From positions 1 through 64,000 of the forward strand of contig JALEKN010000012.1 of NCBI GenBank assembly GCA_022769125.1: DNA of 64,000 nucleotides, read 5' to 3'. The notes beneath the pieces were generated by a model. That model did not search any database. It saw nothing but the letters and a program-made list of their open reading frames with translations, and had not been told where the DNA came from. Origin of the DNA: Agathobacter sp. GTDB lineage: Bacteria > Bacillota > Clostridia > Lachnospirales > Lachnospiraceae. Position numbers and translations under genes: made by a program. Of this stretch, positions 31,991-40,863 are shown piece by piece (position 1 is the stretch's first letter; every line of letters starts with the position of its first letter).

Positions 31991-32617
31991 ATGTTAAAAT
32001 TAGCAGTTTGTGTATCTGGAGGCGGAACAAATCTTCAGGCTATCATGGATGCAATTGATAATGGAGCGATCACCAATGCAAAGATCGAGGTAGTAATCAG
32101 CAATAATGCAAATGCATACGCACTCGAGCGTGCAAAATCACGTGGAATTGAGGCAGTATGTGTCTCTCCAAAGCAGTTTGCAGAACGTGCAGAATTTAAT
32201 AAGGCATTACTCGAGAAGATTGACTCTTATGGAGTGGATCTTGTTGTACTTGCGGGCTTTCTGGTAGTGATTCCACCGGAGATGATACGTGCATACCAGA
32301 ATCGTATCATTAACATTCATCCATCATTGATCCCATCATTTTGTGGAACCGGTTATTATGGACTTAAGGTGCATGAGGGTGTGCTTGCACGCGGAGTCAG
32401 GGTGACAGGAGCAACGGTTCATTTTGTGGATGAGGGAACGGATACCGGGCCGATCATTCTGCAGAAGGCTGTGGAAGTATTACAGGATGATACACCGGAG
32501 GTATTGCAACGGAGAGTCATGGAACAGGCAGAGTGGATCATTATGCCAAAGGCAATTGATCTGATTGCAAACGGCAAGGTATCCGTAGAGGACGGACACG
32601 TCCGGATCGCGGAATAG
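31991..32617 (+). CDS. purN: Phosphoribosylglycinamide formyltransferase
   Basis: Third step of purine synthesis: transfers a formyl group from 10-formyl-THF to GAR. 208 residues from ATG 31991 (GGGAGGG upstream); the ATG at 31964 has no site. Motifs: VSGGGTNLQAIMDAI near 8, the folate and catalytic stretch INIHPSLIPSFCG near 107 with Asn and His, and GATVHFVDEGTDTGPII near 138 with the catalytic Asp. Here the loop has FCGTGYYG, a clostridial variant. Second gene of the pur operon. Confidence 0.94.
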   Translation: MLKLAVCVSGGGTNLQAIMDAIDNGAITNAKIEVVISNNANAYALERAKSRGIEAVCVSPKQFAERAEFNKALLEKIDSYGVDLVVLAGFLVVIPPEMIRAYQNRIINIHPSLIPSFCGTGYYGLKVHEGVLARGVRVTGATVHFVDEGTDTGPIILQKAVEVLQDDTPEVLQRRVMEQAEWIIMPKAIDLIANGKVSVEDGHVRIAE

Positions 32618-32681
32618 CAATAACACGAAGAAGCCGGATACAGATCATGTGACACAGAACAACAGGCAGGAGGACGTATAG

Positions 32682-33956
32682 ATGAATATTTTGGTAGTCG
32701 GAAGTGGCGGAAGAGAGCATGCAATCGTTACAAGCGTTGCGAAGAGCAGACGTGTAGACAAAATATATTGCGCACCGGGCAACGCAGGAATCGCTGCACT
32801 TGCAGAGTGCGTTCCAATCGGTGCAATGGAGTTTGACAAGCTGGTTGCCTTCGCAAAAGAAAAAAATATCGATTTTACCATCGTTGGAATGGATGATCCG
32901 CTTGTAGGTGGCATTGTCGATGTGTTTGAGGCAGAAGGCCTAAAAGTGTTCGGACCACGTAAAAACGCGGCAATTCTGGAGGGATCAAAGGCTTTTTCCA
33001 AGGATCTTATGAAAAAGTACCATATTCCGACTGCAGCATATGAGAATTTTACGGATCCGGAGGCTGCACTTAAATATCTTGAGACTGCGAAGATGCCGAT
33101 TGTTTTGAAGGCTGACGGACTTGCGCTTGGCAAGGGCGTTCTTATCTGTGAGACGCTTGAGGAAGCAAAAGAGGGCGTAAAGACAATCATGGAGGACAAG
33201 AAGTTCGGAACGGCTGGAAATACCATGGTTATCGAAGAATTTATGACTGGCCGTGAGGTATCTGTTCTCTCCTTCGTGGATGGCAAGACGATCAAGATCA
33301 TGTCTTCCGCACAGGATCACAAGAGAGCCGGGGACGGGGATACGGGACTTAACACAGGCGGTATGGGTAATTTTTCACCAAGCCCATTCTATACAAAGGA
33401 AGTGGATGATTTCTGCCAGAAGTATATCTATCAGGCAACCGTTGACGCTATGGCTGCAGAGGGACGTCCGTTTAAGGGCGTTATCTTCTTCGGACTGATG
33501 CTTACGGAAGATGGACCGAAGGTACTTGAATACAACACACGTTTTGGTGATCCGGAGGCGCAGGTAGTACTTCCAAGATTGCAGAATGATATTATTGATG
33601 TGATGGAAGCATGCGTGGATGGAACTCTTGGGGACCTGGATCTGAAATTTTCCGATGAGGCAGCAGTATGTGTTGTCCTTGCATCCGAAGGATATCCGGT
33701 TGCTTATGAAAAGGGACTTCCCATCACAGGTTTCGAAAATTTTGAAGGGAAGGATGACTACTTCTGCTTCCATGCGGGAACGAAATTCGATGAGAATGGT
33801 AATATTGTGACAAACGGTGGACGTGTACTTGGAATCACAGCACTCGGAAAGACCTTGAAGGAGGCGCGCGCAAAGGCGTATGAGGCAACGGAGTGGATTC
33901 ATTTTGCAAACAAATATATGCGCCACGACATCGGAAAGGCAATTGACGAGGCTTAG
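32682..33956 (+). CDS. purD: Phosphoribosylamine-glycine ligase (GAR synthetase)
   Basis: Second step of purine synthesis, an ATP-grasp ligase joining phosphoribosylamine and glycine. 424 residues. It starts with MNILVVGSGGREHAI, has the ATP-grasp stretch PIVLKADGLALGKGV near 143, and the hallmark LEYNTRFGDPEAQVVLPRL near 283. Last gene of the operon, followed by a clear terminator. purH, purF and others are not in this window. Confidence 0.95.
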   Translation: MNILVVGSGGREHAIVTSVAKSRRVDKIYCAPGNAGIAALAECVPIGAMEFDKLVAFAKEKNIDFTIVGMDDPLVGGIVDVFEAEGLKVFGPRKNAAILEGSKAFSKDLMKKYHIPTAAYENFTDPEAALKYLETAKMPIVLKADGLALGKGVLICETLEEAKEGVKTIMEDKKFGTAGNTMVIEEFMTGREVSVLSFVDGKTIKIMSSAQDHKRAGDGDTGLNTGGMGNFSPSPFYTKEVDDFCQKYIYQATVDAMAAEGRPFKGVIFFGLMLTEDGPKVLEYNTRFGDPEAQVVLPRLQNDIIDVMEACVDGTLGDLDLKFSDEAAVCVVLASEGYPVAYEKGLPITGFENFEGKDDYFCFHAGTKFDENGNIVTNGGRVLGITALGKTLKEARAKAYEATEWIHFANKYMRHDIGKAIDEA

Positions 33957-33998
33957 CATTGTTTTTTTCGAAAATAATTGAATGGCATGAGATCTTAT

Positions 33999-34046
33999 GG
34001 CTCTGCATGGGAAGGAAACTCTTCTTATGCAGAGCCTTTTGCTTTT
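33999..34046 (+). terminator. Intrinsic terminator after purD
   Basis: A 10-bp perfect stem (33999-34008 with 34027-34036) followed by TTTTGCTTTTTT. Confidence 0.85.
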
Positions 34047-34088
34047 TTGCACAAAAATTTGCTCTTCTTTTTGTAGTTTATTACGTTA

Positions 34089-34117
34089 TTGCTTTAGAAA
34101 AGTTTATAAACTATAAT
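34089..34117 (+). promoter_or_regulatory. Promoter of the large alpha-amylase
   Basis: TTGCTT (34089-34094), 17 bp, TATAAT (34112-34117). The palindrome GTTTATAAAC (34102-34111) fills the spacer. A second possible -10, TATGAT, is at 34144-34149. Confidence 0.55.
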
Positions 34118-34174
34118 AATTACGAAAACATACGAAAATATAGTATGATTAATATCGAAAAGAGGAGAGGTATC

Positions 34175-37100
34175 ATGAAAAAGAGAGAAACTTTTTCGAA
34201 ACATGGCATATGTGCGCGGGTGTTAAGCTTCTTGCTGGCATTTGCCATGGTGGTAACAATGGGGACGTTTTCCAAGATCGGGCAGATTGTCACCAAGGCG
34301 GATGATGGCGGCATAAATGTGCGCGTGCATGTAAAGATTCCATCTGATTGGGGATGGGAAACACCGTCACTTTGGTTTCAGGGAAAACCTGTTACATTGG
34401 AAGATGTGGGCGAACAAACCCATATTACAGGATGGGGAGAATCTGACTATGGCTATCCGCTTACAAGGGAGCCGGACGACTTCTATACAGGTGTGATAAA
34501 AGGAAATGTAACGAATTTACAGTTCCTTGATGTGAGTGCGCCGAGTGGTCGAGTTATATCAAATGCATACGATTCCAAGATGACACAGTATGTGAGTGAG
34601 AATATTACGGATCTGTATTATATCTTAAAAGATAACGCTTGGACATGGTACACAGATAAGGAAGGTACGTCTGTACTTCCAGAGCTGGACGGCGTAGAAG
34701 ATTGTACCGTAACCGTTCATTACGAAAACACCAGCAAGTGGTCTAAAGTATGTGTGCAGGCGAGCGAGGGCGGAAGCTGGAATGCAATCGCTGGATATGA
34801 GAATTACAAAGAAGATGTTGGGGTGGAGGTCAGCGCTGACCCGGAAAAGGCTAACTGGTATACACTTAAGATCACAAAGAAAAATGACACCCAGCTTAAT
34901 CTGATTTTTAATGCAGGAAAGTGGGAAGATACAAACCAGACAGACAATATCAATGTCGCATTGACTGGAAAGACTAGTCTTGAGCTGTGGTGCAGTGGAA
35001 ATAAGAGCACAGGAACAAAAGTTCTGGTAGAAGCACCGGAAAGCTGGTTGAATCCGACAACACCGGAGGAACCGGAAGAACCGCAGATTACGACTTGTGA
35101 GCTGACTCTTCATTATAAGAATGCATATGGAGAGAACCCGGCGGTATATATGTATAATGGATCGGACAATCCGGCAGGCTCATGGCCGGGGGAATACCTT
35201 ACAGCAGACCCGGATCACGAGGGATGGTATTATGTACATCTGTCTGTCTCTGCAGAGAAGGACTACACCGTTATCTTTAACGGCAAGAGCGGGAAGACAA
35301 AAGATCTGACCGGAATGGTAACAAAGGGAAAAACTACTGCGGAGTATTGGTATGATGCATCTGAAGGAGAGGTTTTCTCTGAGACACTTCCGGAAGGCTG
35401 GAAGTACAAAACAACAGTTTACTACCATGCTCCGACATGGGCAGAGGCTTATGTTTATATGTGGGGTGGCGATTCATCCATCAGTGGGCCGGGAACCGGA
35501 GGAATAAAATGGCCGGGAGAGAAGGCTGTTCCGGTTGAGGGTAAGACCGGATGGTATGAAGCTTCATTTACACAGGACGCAAAGACTGATTTCAGCTGTA
35601 TATTCAATAACAATAATGGTATTCAGACTGCAAATATCAATGTTGCGGTAACAGCTGCGAACACAGAACTCTGGGTAACCGGAACAAAGGATGATGGGGA
35701 TACCACAGTAAGCAAGACAGCGACGAAAGAGTGGCTCGGAGAAGCTGCAAAGCCATATACCTTCAAGCTCTACTATTGCAACCCGGATTTGTTGGATACA
35801 GATGCATCTGCCACCACAAAGGATCTGTGGATGTGGAATGCAGGGCTGAATGAGGATTACAAATTTACCGGAACCTGGTACGATGAAGAAAATGATGTAA
35901 CCTGGCTTACACAGGAAATCACTGTGGACGGCAAATTCATCGGAAAGGATGTCGGACTAAAAGCCCGCTATGATTATACGAAAGGATGGGACGGCGGTGC
36001 TGACTCTGACCGCAGCTTCACTCTGGATAGGGATACGGATATCTATTACTACGTAGACGGAAAAAATCCTACAAGTGAGAAACCAGTACTTACCGCTATT
36101 GAGGCAAGATACATTAATTTTGAATATACCAATCCATCCTTGGACGACACAGCAGCGCCGGAATTCTATTCATGGACCGTCGGCGGAGTAAATAATTCCA
36201 AGCTTGTAGCACTGACCAGACAGGCGGATGGAACATGGACAGCAAGGATAAAGGTCTCTTCTACCTGCGACAAGGTAAGTTTTGTTGTTGCCCTCAACAG
36301 TTCGTTAGATCCGTGGGTAAAGGATGGCGGTGATCATTCCATCGAATTCCCGCTTGCACAGAAGAATCTGTTTGTAAAGATGGAAGCCGGAAAGGAGCCT
36401 GTGCTTAGCGCACCGCTTAATACCGGATATGAAATCAATACAACAGAGAATAAGGCATACATATACTATCGAAATGACAAGGCTCTGGCTGCCGGAACAC
36501 TTGCAGACATGACAGTAAAAGCTGAGGTAAACGGTGGGCTTGTCGACATGGCATACGTGCCGGAGAATAAGCGCTTTGAGGCGGCTGTAGCACTCACCAA
36601 CGGAAGGACGCACTATCGTTATCAGGTAGACGGTGAATATGAAACAGATGCATTCAATACAGACAGAGAAAATGTTGATGGAACAGACTACTCATACTTT
36701 GAGTATTACAAGCTTGATGCAACTGTCACCGCAACCGTTATGAATGACAAATTCAACTATAATGAGAACAATGTTGTGAAGTTGAATGTTGTTCAGAATA
36801 GGGACGGAGCAAATGAAAATGACCCGGAACTGCAGATAACAGAGGCATCCTTAGATGCATCTGCACTTGGCGGAAGCAACGTTTTGAAGATTGAGCCGGA
36901 ACTTAAGGCAGTCACGATTTCCGCGGCTGTTGATACGGCGCTTGGCATGAAGACATTGCCAATCAAAGTAAAGGATCAGTTCGGAAATATTTATAAGACA
37001 TCTGCTCAGGTTGAAGTCGTTGCACGTGAAAAGAGCGATGCGGCAGACGATTTTGACTGGGATGAATCCATTATCTATTTTATGGTTACGGACCGTTTCT

Positions 37101-39139
37101 TTGACGGAAACAGCACAAACAACGCAGCAAACGGAGCCAATACCTATGGCAACAATGATGGGCTTTATCATGGTGGAGATTTTGCAGGTGTAACCGAAAA
37201 GTTAGATTACTTAAAGGACCTTGGAATCAACACCATTTGGATTACTCCGATCGTAGAGAACATTCCGGGTGTGACAGTTACTGGAACAGGAAGCGAAGAT
37301 GTTCCATATAACTCTGCTTATCATGGTTATTGGGCAAGTGATTTTACAAAATTAAATCCGTCACTTGGAACAGAAGCAGAATTTACCAAAATGATTGAAG
37401 AAGCGCACAAACGCGGAATTAAGATCATGGTAGATATCGTTGTCAATCATGCCGGCTACGGCACCGAGGATTCATTCAATGCACTTTTGAACGGAAAGAA
37501 CATGATCCGCGATACAGATGATACCATTTCCGGAAGCGACCAGAAGGATTCCCTTTCCGGATTGCCGGATTTCAAGACGGAAGACGCTGATGTAAGGGCA
37601 CTTCTGGTAAAATGGCAGACCGATTGGGTCAAGAATTTTGGTATCGACTATTTCCGTGTGGATACTGTTAAGCATGTTGAAGGAACCACATGGGCAGCAC
37701 TTAAGAATTCTCTTACCGAAGTTGACCCGGAATTTAAGATGATCGGTGAGTATGCAGGTGGCGGCTATGCATTTAACGGAGATACACTTGGCTCAGGGGA
37801 GATGGATTCCGTTCTGGACTTCGACTTCAATGATTGGGCAACGAATTTTGTGTCAGGAAAGATCGCTGATGTGGAGACTTCTATGTCTGCCCGCAATGAC
37901 AAACTGAACAATACATATATGACGGGACAGTTCCTGGGAAGCCATGATGAAGATGGATTCAAGTATAACCTGATCCACAACAAGAATATGAGCGAGGATG
38001 ACGCAAATGCAGCAGCGCTTGTTGCAGCATCCCTGCAGATTACCGCAAAGGGACAGCCGGTTATCTATTATGGAGAAGAAATCGGCCTGACCGGAGCAAA
38101 TAATTATCCGTATCAGACCAACCGTTATGATTTTGACTGGAGCCTGACAACGGATTCCAACAAGACCTATCAGCATTATAAGAAGATGCTTGCTATCCGG
38201 AACGCTTATACAGATGTATTCGCAAGAGGAACAAGAACCACGCTGAATGCATCGGATGCAGATGGCATTGACGTATTCGAAAGAACATATAACGGACAGA
38301 AGTTGGTTGTTGCATTAAATATCAAAGCCGAGACAAAGGACGTTTCTGTAAGTAATCTGGCAGCAGGGGCAACCTACCGCGACGTATATGCAAATAAGGA
38401 TTATGTGGCTGATGAAAGCGGAGTGCTTACGGTTTTGGTACCGGCGGCAAAGGACGGTGGCACGGTTGTGCTTGTTAAGACACAGGATAAGCCATCTGAT
38501 AAGCCATCTGATAAGCCATCCGATGAACCATCCGATAAGCCATCTGATAAGCCATCCGATAAGCCATCTGATGAACCGTCCGATACACCGGCAGAACAGC
38601 CGACAGCTGCTCCGGCGCAGGATGGCAATGTTACCGCAGCGGATAAGGCGGAAACAGTGGCAGAAACGAAGGAGCCTGTGGCAAAGAAGAATGTTAAGGC
38701 AGATGTTTCCGACCTGGCGCCAAAGGCGAGAGTTACCACCAACAAAAAGGGTGAGGCTAAGCTAATTACATTAGGAAAGACCAAAGATCCGGTTGTGCTT
38801 GTACGTTCTAAGACAACGATCGACGGTGTTACCTATGAGATAACCGCAGTCAGCAAGAATGCTTTTGCAAAGTGTGGAAAAGATACCTGGAAGGTTACGC
38901 TGTCAAAGAGCATTACAAAGCTTGAGGCAAATGCATTTACGGGAAGCCGGTTAAAGCAGTTTAACGTATATGCAAGAACCGCACCGGAAGTGTCAAAGAA
39001 AGCTTTTGATGGTGTGGATACAAAAGAGATGACCGTGAAGGTCACCATGAAGATGAGCAAAAAAGAATTCAAGAAATTTGAAAAAGCTCTTCGCAAGGCC
39101 GGATTTGAAGGCAAAATTATTCAGATGAAATATCACTAA
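34175..39139 (+). CDS. Giant secreted modular alpha-amylase (GH13) with several starch-binding modules
   Basis: 1654 residues from ATG 34175 (AGGAGAGG upstream). Signal peptide about 1-42. Then an N-terminal beta module, three repeats resembling CBM26 (about 175-280, 310-410 and 412-520), two CBM41-like modules (about 525-745) and a connecting domain. The GH13 barrel runs from about 960 to 1400: DIVVNH near 1087, FRVDTVKH with nucleophile Asp near 1162, IGEY with Glu near 1190 and GSHD near 1257. A Pro-Ser-Asp-Lys repeat linker (about 1438-1470) leads to a C-terminal BspA-like leucine-rich module (AFAKCGKDTWKVTLSKSITK). It should endo-hydrolyse starch while bound to granules and the cell wall. 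Far longer than ordinary amylases; similar giant amylases occur in gut Lachnospiraceae. Confidence 0.92.
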   Translation: MKKRETFSKHGICARVLSFLLAFAMVVTMGTFSKIGQIVTKADDGGINVRVHVKIPSDWGWETPSLWFQGKPVTLEDVGEQTHITGWGESDYGYPLTREPDDFYTGVIKGNVTNLQFLDVSAPSGRVISNAYDSKMTQYVSENITDLYYILKDNAWTWYTDKEGTSVLPELDGVEDCTVTVHYENTSKWSKVCVQASEGGSWNAIAGYENYKEDVGVEVSADPEKANWYTLKITKKNDTQLNLIFNAGKWEDTNQTDNINVALTGKTSLELWCSGNKSTGTKVLVEAPESWLNPTTPEEPEEPQITTCELTLHYKNAYGENPAVYMYNGSDNPAGSWPGEYLTADPDHEGWYYVHLSVSAEKDYTVIFNGKSGKTKDLTGMVTKGKTTAEYWYDASEGEVFSETLPEGWKYKTTVYYHAPTWAEAYVYMWGGDSSISGPGTGGIKWPGEKAVPVEGKTGWYEASFTQDAKTDFSCIFNNNNGIQTANINVAVTAANTELWVTGTKDDGDTTVSKTATKEWLGEAAKPYTFKLYYCNPDLLDTDASATTKDLWMWNAGLNEDYKFTGTWYDEENDVTWLTQEITVDGKFIGKDVGLKARYDYTKGWDGGADSDRSFTLDRDTDIYYYVDGKNPTSEKPVLTAIEARYINFEYTNPSLDDTAAPEFYSWTVGGVNNSKLVALTRQADGTWTARIKVSSTCDKVSFVVALNSSLDPWVKDGGDHSIEFPLAQKNLFVKMEAGKEPVLSAPLNTGYEINTTENKAYIYYRNDKALAAGTLADMTVKAEVNGGLVDMAYVPENKRFEAAVALTNGRTHYRYQVDGEYETDAFNTDRENVDGTDYSYFEYYKLDATVTATVMNDKFNYNENNVVKLNVVQNRDGANENDPELQITEASLDASALGGSNVLKIEPELKAVTISAAVDTALGMKTLPIKVKDQFGNIYKTSAQVEVVAREKSDAADDFDWDESIIYFMVTDRFFDGNSTNNAANGANTYGNNDGLYHGGDFAGVTEKLDYLKDLGINTIWITPIVENIPGVTVTGTGSEDVPYNSAYHGYWASDFTKLNPSLGTEAEFTKMIEEAHKRGIKIMVDIVVNHAGYGTEDSFNALLNGKNMIRDTDDTISGSDQKDSLSGLPDFKTEDADVRALLVKWQTDWVKNFGIDYFRVDTVKHVEGTTWAALKNSLTEVDPEFKMIGEYAGGGYAFNGDTLGSGEMDSVLDFDFNDWATNFVSGKIADVETSMSARNDKLNNTYMTGQFLGSHDEDGFKYNLIHNKNMSEDDANAAALVAASLQITAKGQPVIYYGEEIGLTGANNYPYQTNRYDFDWSLTTDSNKTYQHYKKMLAIRNAYTDVFARGTRTTLNASDADGIDVFERTYNGQKLVVALNIKAETKDVSVSNLAAGATYRDVYANKDYVADESGVLTVLVPAAKDGGTVVLVKTQDKPSDKPSDKPSDEPSDKPSDKPSDKPSDEPSDTPAEQPTAAPAQDGNVTAADKAETVAETKEPVAKKNVKADVSDLAPKARVTTNKKGEAKLITLGKTKDPVVLVRSKTTIDGVTYEITAVSKNAFAKCGKDTWKVTLSKSITKLEANAFTGSRLKQFNVYARTAPEVSKKAFDGVDTKEMTVKVTMKMSKKEFKKFEKALRKAGFEGKIIQMKYH
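38487..38584. repeat. 12-bp minisatellite encoding the Pro-Ser-Asp-Lys linker
   Basis: About eight tandem copies of GATAAGCCATCT-like units, with GAA or ACA variants, inside the amylase gene. The linker length is likely to vary between strains by slippage. Confidence 0.85.
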
Positions 39140-39158
39140 AATTCGAAACAATTGATTC

Positions 39159-39193
39159 GGAAAGGCCGGGGCAGATAATGCTCCGGCTTTTCC
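39159..39193 (+). terminator. Hairpin after the amylase gene
   Basis: GGAAAGGCCGGGGCA pairs imperfectly with TGCTCCGGCTTTTCC (39159-39173 with 39179-39193). No long T tract; a moderate terminator. Confidence 0.55.
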
Positions 39194-39202
39194 AATGTTA
39201 TC

Positions 39203-39232
39203 TTCTGCTGGCATATTTGTAAGGGATATGAT
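39203..39232 (+). promoter_or_regulatory. Weak promoter of the PlsC/GT8 cassette
   Basis: TTCTGC (39203-39208), 18 bp, TATGAT (39227-39232). The first gene's ATG is only 11 bases after the -10 and has no close ribosome-binding site, so the transcript may be nearly leaderless. Confidence 0.4.
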
Positions 39233-39243
39233 AGTATATAGCA

Positions 39244-40032
39244 ATGAAGACGATCTATTATAAGGACGAACTGAATGATGAATTTTCTACGGCGCAGATC
39301 ACACCTCGCAGGATCGATGGAACATATGATTACAGCCACAGCTCTGTAAGCCGGCGCCTTGCCAGATTCTTCTGGTACAAGGTGATCGCAAGACCGGTGG
39401 CGTGGCTGTACTTAAAGGTCCGGTATCACCACAGGATTATCAATAAAGAGGTACTGAGATGCGCACAGGAGAGCGGATACTACTTGTATGCAAATCATAC
39501 CTGCGCAGATGCAGACCCGTTGATCCCGACGATGGTGGCCTACCCGGAGGAGGTGTATGTCATTGTGCATCCGAACAATGTGTCAATGCCGGTTCTCGGG
39601 CATATCACACCGCATCTTGGAGCGCTGCCGCTTCCGGATGACAGAGCGGCGCTGAAGAACTTCCTGGATATCCTCAGGCAGATTTCTGTGGAGGAGAGGC
39701 ATGTTGTCATGATCTATCCGGAGGCACATATCTGGCCTTACTATACGAAGATCCGGCCGTTTGGGGATAGTTCGTTTCGGTATCCGGTACAGTTTGACAA
39801 GCCGGTATTTTGCTTTACAAATACATACCAGAAGCGCCGCTTTGGCAAAAAGCCGCGCATTGTGACATATGTGGATGGCCCGTTCTATGCGGATAAGGGG
39901 CTAAGCGGCAAGGAACAGAAGGAAAAGCTGCGCAATCAGGTGTACGAGGCGATGTGTAGGCGCAGTAAGGAAAATACCGTTGAGATGATCCATTATGTCA
40001 GGGCTGATGAGGCTGGAAATGAGGAGTTATGA
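39244..40032 (+). CDS. PlsC-like acyltransferase
   Basis: 262 residues of the 1-acyl-glycerol-3-phosphate acyltransferase superfamily, acylating a lipid or glycolipid at the membrane. The block I motif reads NHTCADADP near 80, one residue longer than the usual HX4D. The EGT-equivalent block reads YPEAHIWPY near 158. A hydrophobic helix near 42-58 would associate with the membrane. The only possible start is ATG 39244, because a stop codon lies two codons upstream. It overlaps the next gene by ATGA. First of a cassette with two GT8 glycosyltransferase genes. Confidence 0.75.
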   Translation: MKTIYYKDELNDEFSTAQITPRRIDGTYDYSHSSVSRRLARFFWYKVIARPVAWLYLKVRYHHRIINKEVLRCAQESGYYLYANHTCADADPLIPTMVAYPEEVYVIVHPNNVSMPVLGHITPHLGALPLPDDRAALKNFLDILRQISVEERHVVMIYPEAHIWPYYTKIRPFGDSSFRYPVQFDKPVFCFTNTYQKRRFGKKPRIVTYVDGPFYADKGLSGKEQKEKLRNQVYEAMCRRSKENTVEMIHYVRADEAGNEEL

Positions 40033-40862
40033 AAAATATATTGTTTTGTGGGAATATCAAAGTGTTTGACGGAATGTTGACATGTATGCTTTCTATATTT
40101 ATGCGGACGAAGTCAGAGGAACCGTATCACTTTTATATATTTACAATGGATGTATCCCATCTGAGGGAGGACTATGTTCCGGTATCGGATGAACAGATAC
40201 GATTTTTACAGGAGATAGCAGAAAGCTATAACAAGGAGAACATCGTAGAGAAAATCGATGTGACAAAGATTTACGAGGAGGAGTTTGCAAGCTGCCCGAA
40301 TGAGGGAGCATATTGTTCACCATATACGCTGTTGCGCCTGTTTGCGGACAAGATTCCGGATATCTCGGATAAGCTGCTGTATCTGGATGCAGATATCTTA
40401 TTCAACCGGGAACCGGAGCTGTTGTATGATATTGATGTGAATGGTTATGAGTACGCGGCAGCGCGGGATCACTACGGTAAATACCTGATCAATCCGAATT
40501 ATATCAATGCGGGAGTGCTGCTTTTTAATATGGCAGAGATTAAGAAGACCGGATTGTTTGAAAAGGCGCGGACTCTGATCAAGACAAAGAAGCTTATGTT
40601 TGCGGATCAGGATGCGGTGTACCACAGCACGACAAAGAAGAAAATGCTTCCGCAGAAGTACAATGATCAGAAATTCCTGCACAGGAGCACGATCATACGC
40701 CATTTTTCCAAGAGATTGTTCTATCTGCCGTATCCGCATACGGATAATATCAAACAGTGGGATGTGAGCAGGATTCACCGGGTATTCCGGTATGATCAGT
40801 TTGATGATATCCTGTTTGAATATATCTATTTAAAGAAAAAATTTTTAAAGGGAGGATATTAA
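40029..40862 (+). CDS. GT8-family glycosyltransferase
   Basis: 277 residues. The GT8 metal-binding DxD is in KLLYLDADILFN near 118, and YINAGVLLFN near 160 is the second conserved block, as in LPS or wall glucosyl/galactosyltransferases. The C-terminus is basic (KKKFLKGGY), suited to a membrane surface. Translationally coupled to the upstream acyltransferase (ATGA overlap) and 1 base from the next gene. It likely glycosylates a lipid or surface polymer. Confidence 0.85.
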   Translation: MKNILFCGNIKVFDGMLTCMLSIFMRTKSEEPYHFYIFTMDVSHLREDYVPVSDEQIRFLQEIAESYNKENIVEKIDVTKIYEEEFASCPNEGAYCSPYTLLRLFADKIPDISDKLLYLDADILFNREPELLYDIDVNGYEYAAARDHYGKYLINPNYINAGVLLFNMAEIKKTGLFEKARTLIKTKKLMFADQDAVYHSTTKKKMLPQKYNDQKFLHRSTIIRHFSKRLFYLPYPHTDNIKQWDVSRIHRVFRYDQFDDILFEYIYLKKKFLKGGY

Positions 40863-40863
40863 A

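Noticed and set aside
38401-38784. Antisense Ser/Asp-rich ORF over the amylase linker
   Set aside because: It is the mirror image of the Pro-Ser-Asp-Lys minisatellite on the opposite strand and has no start signal.
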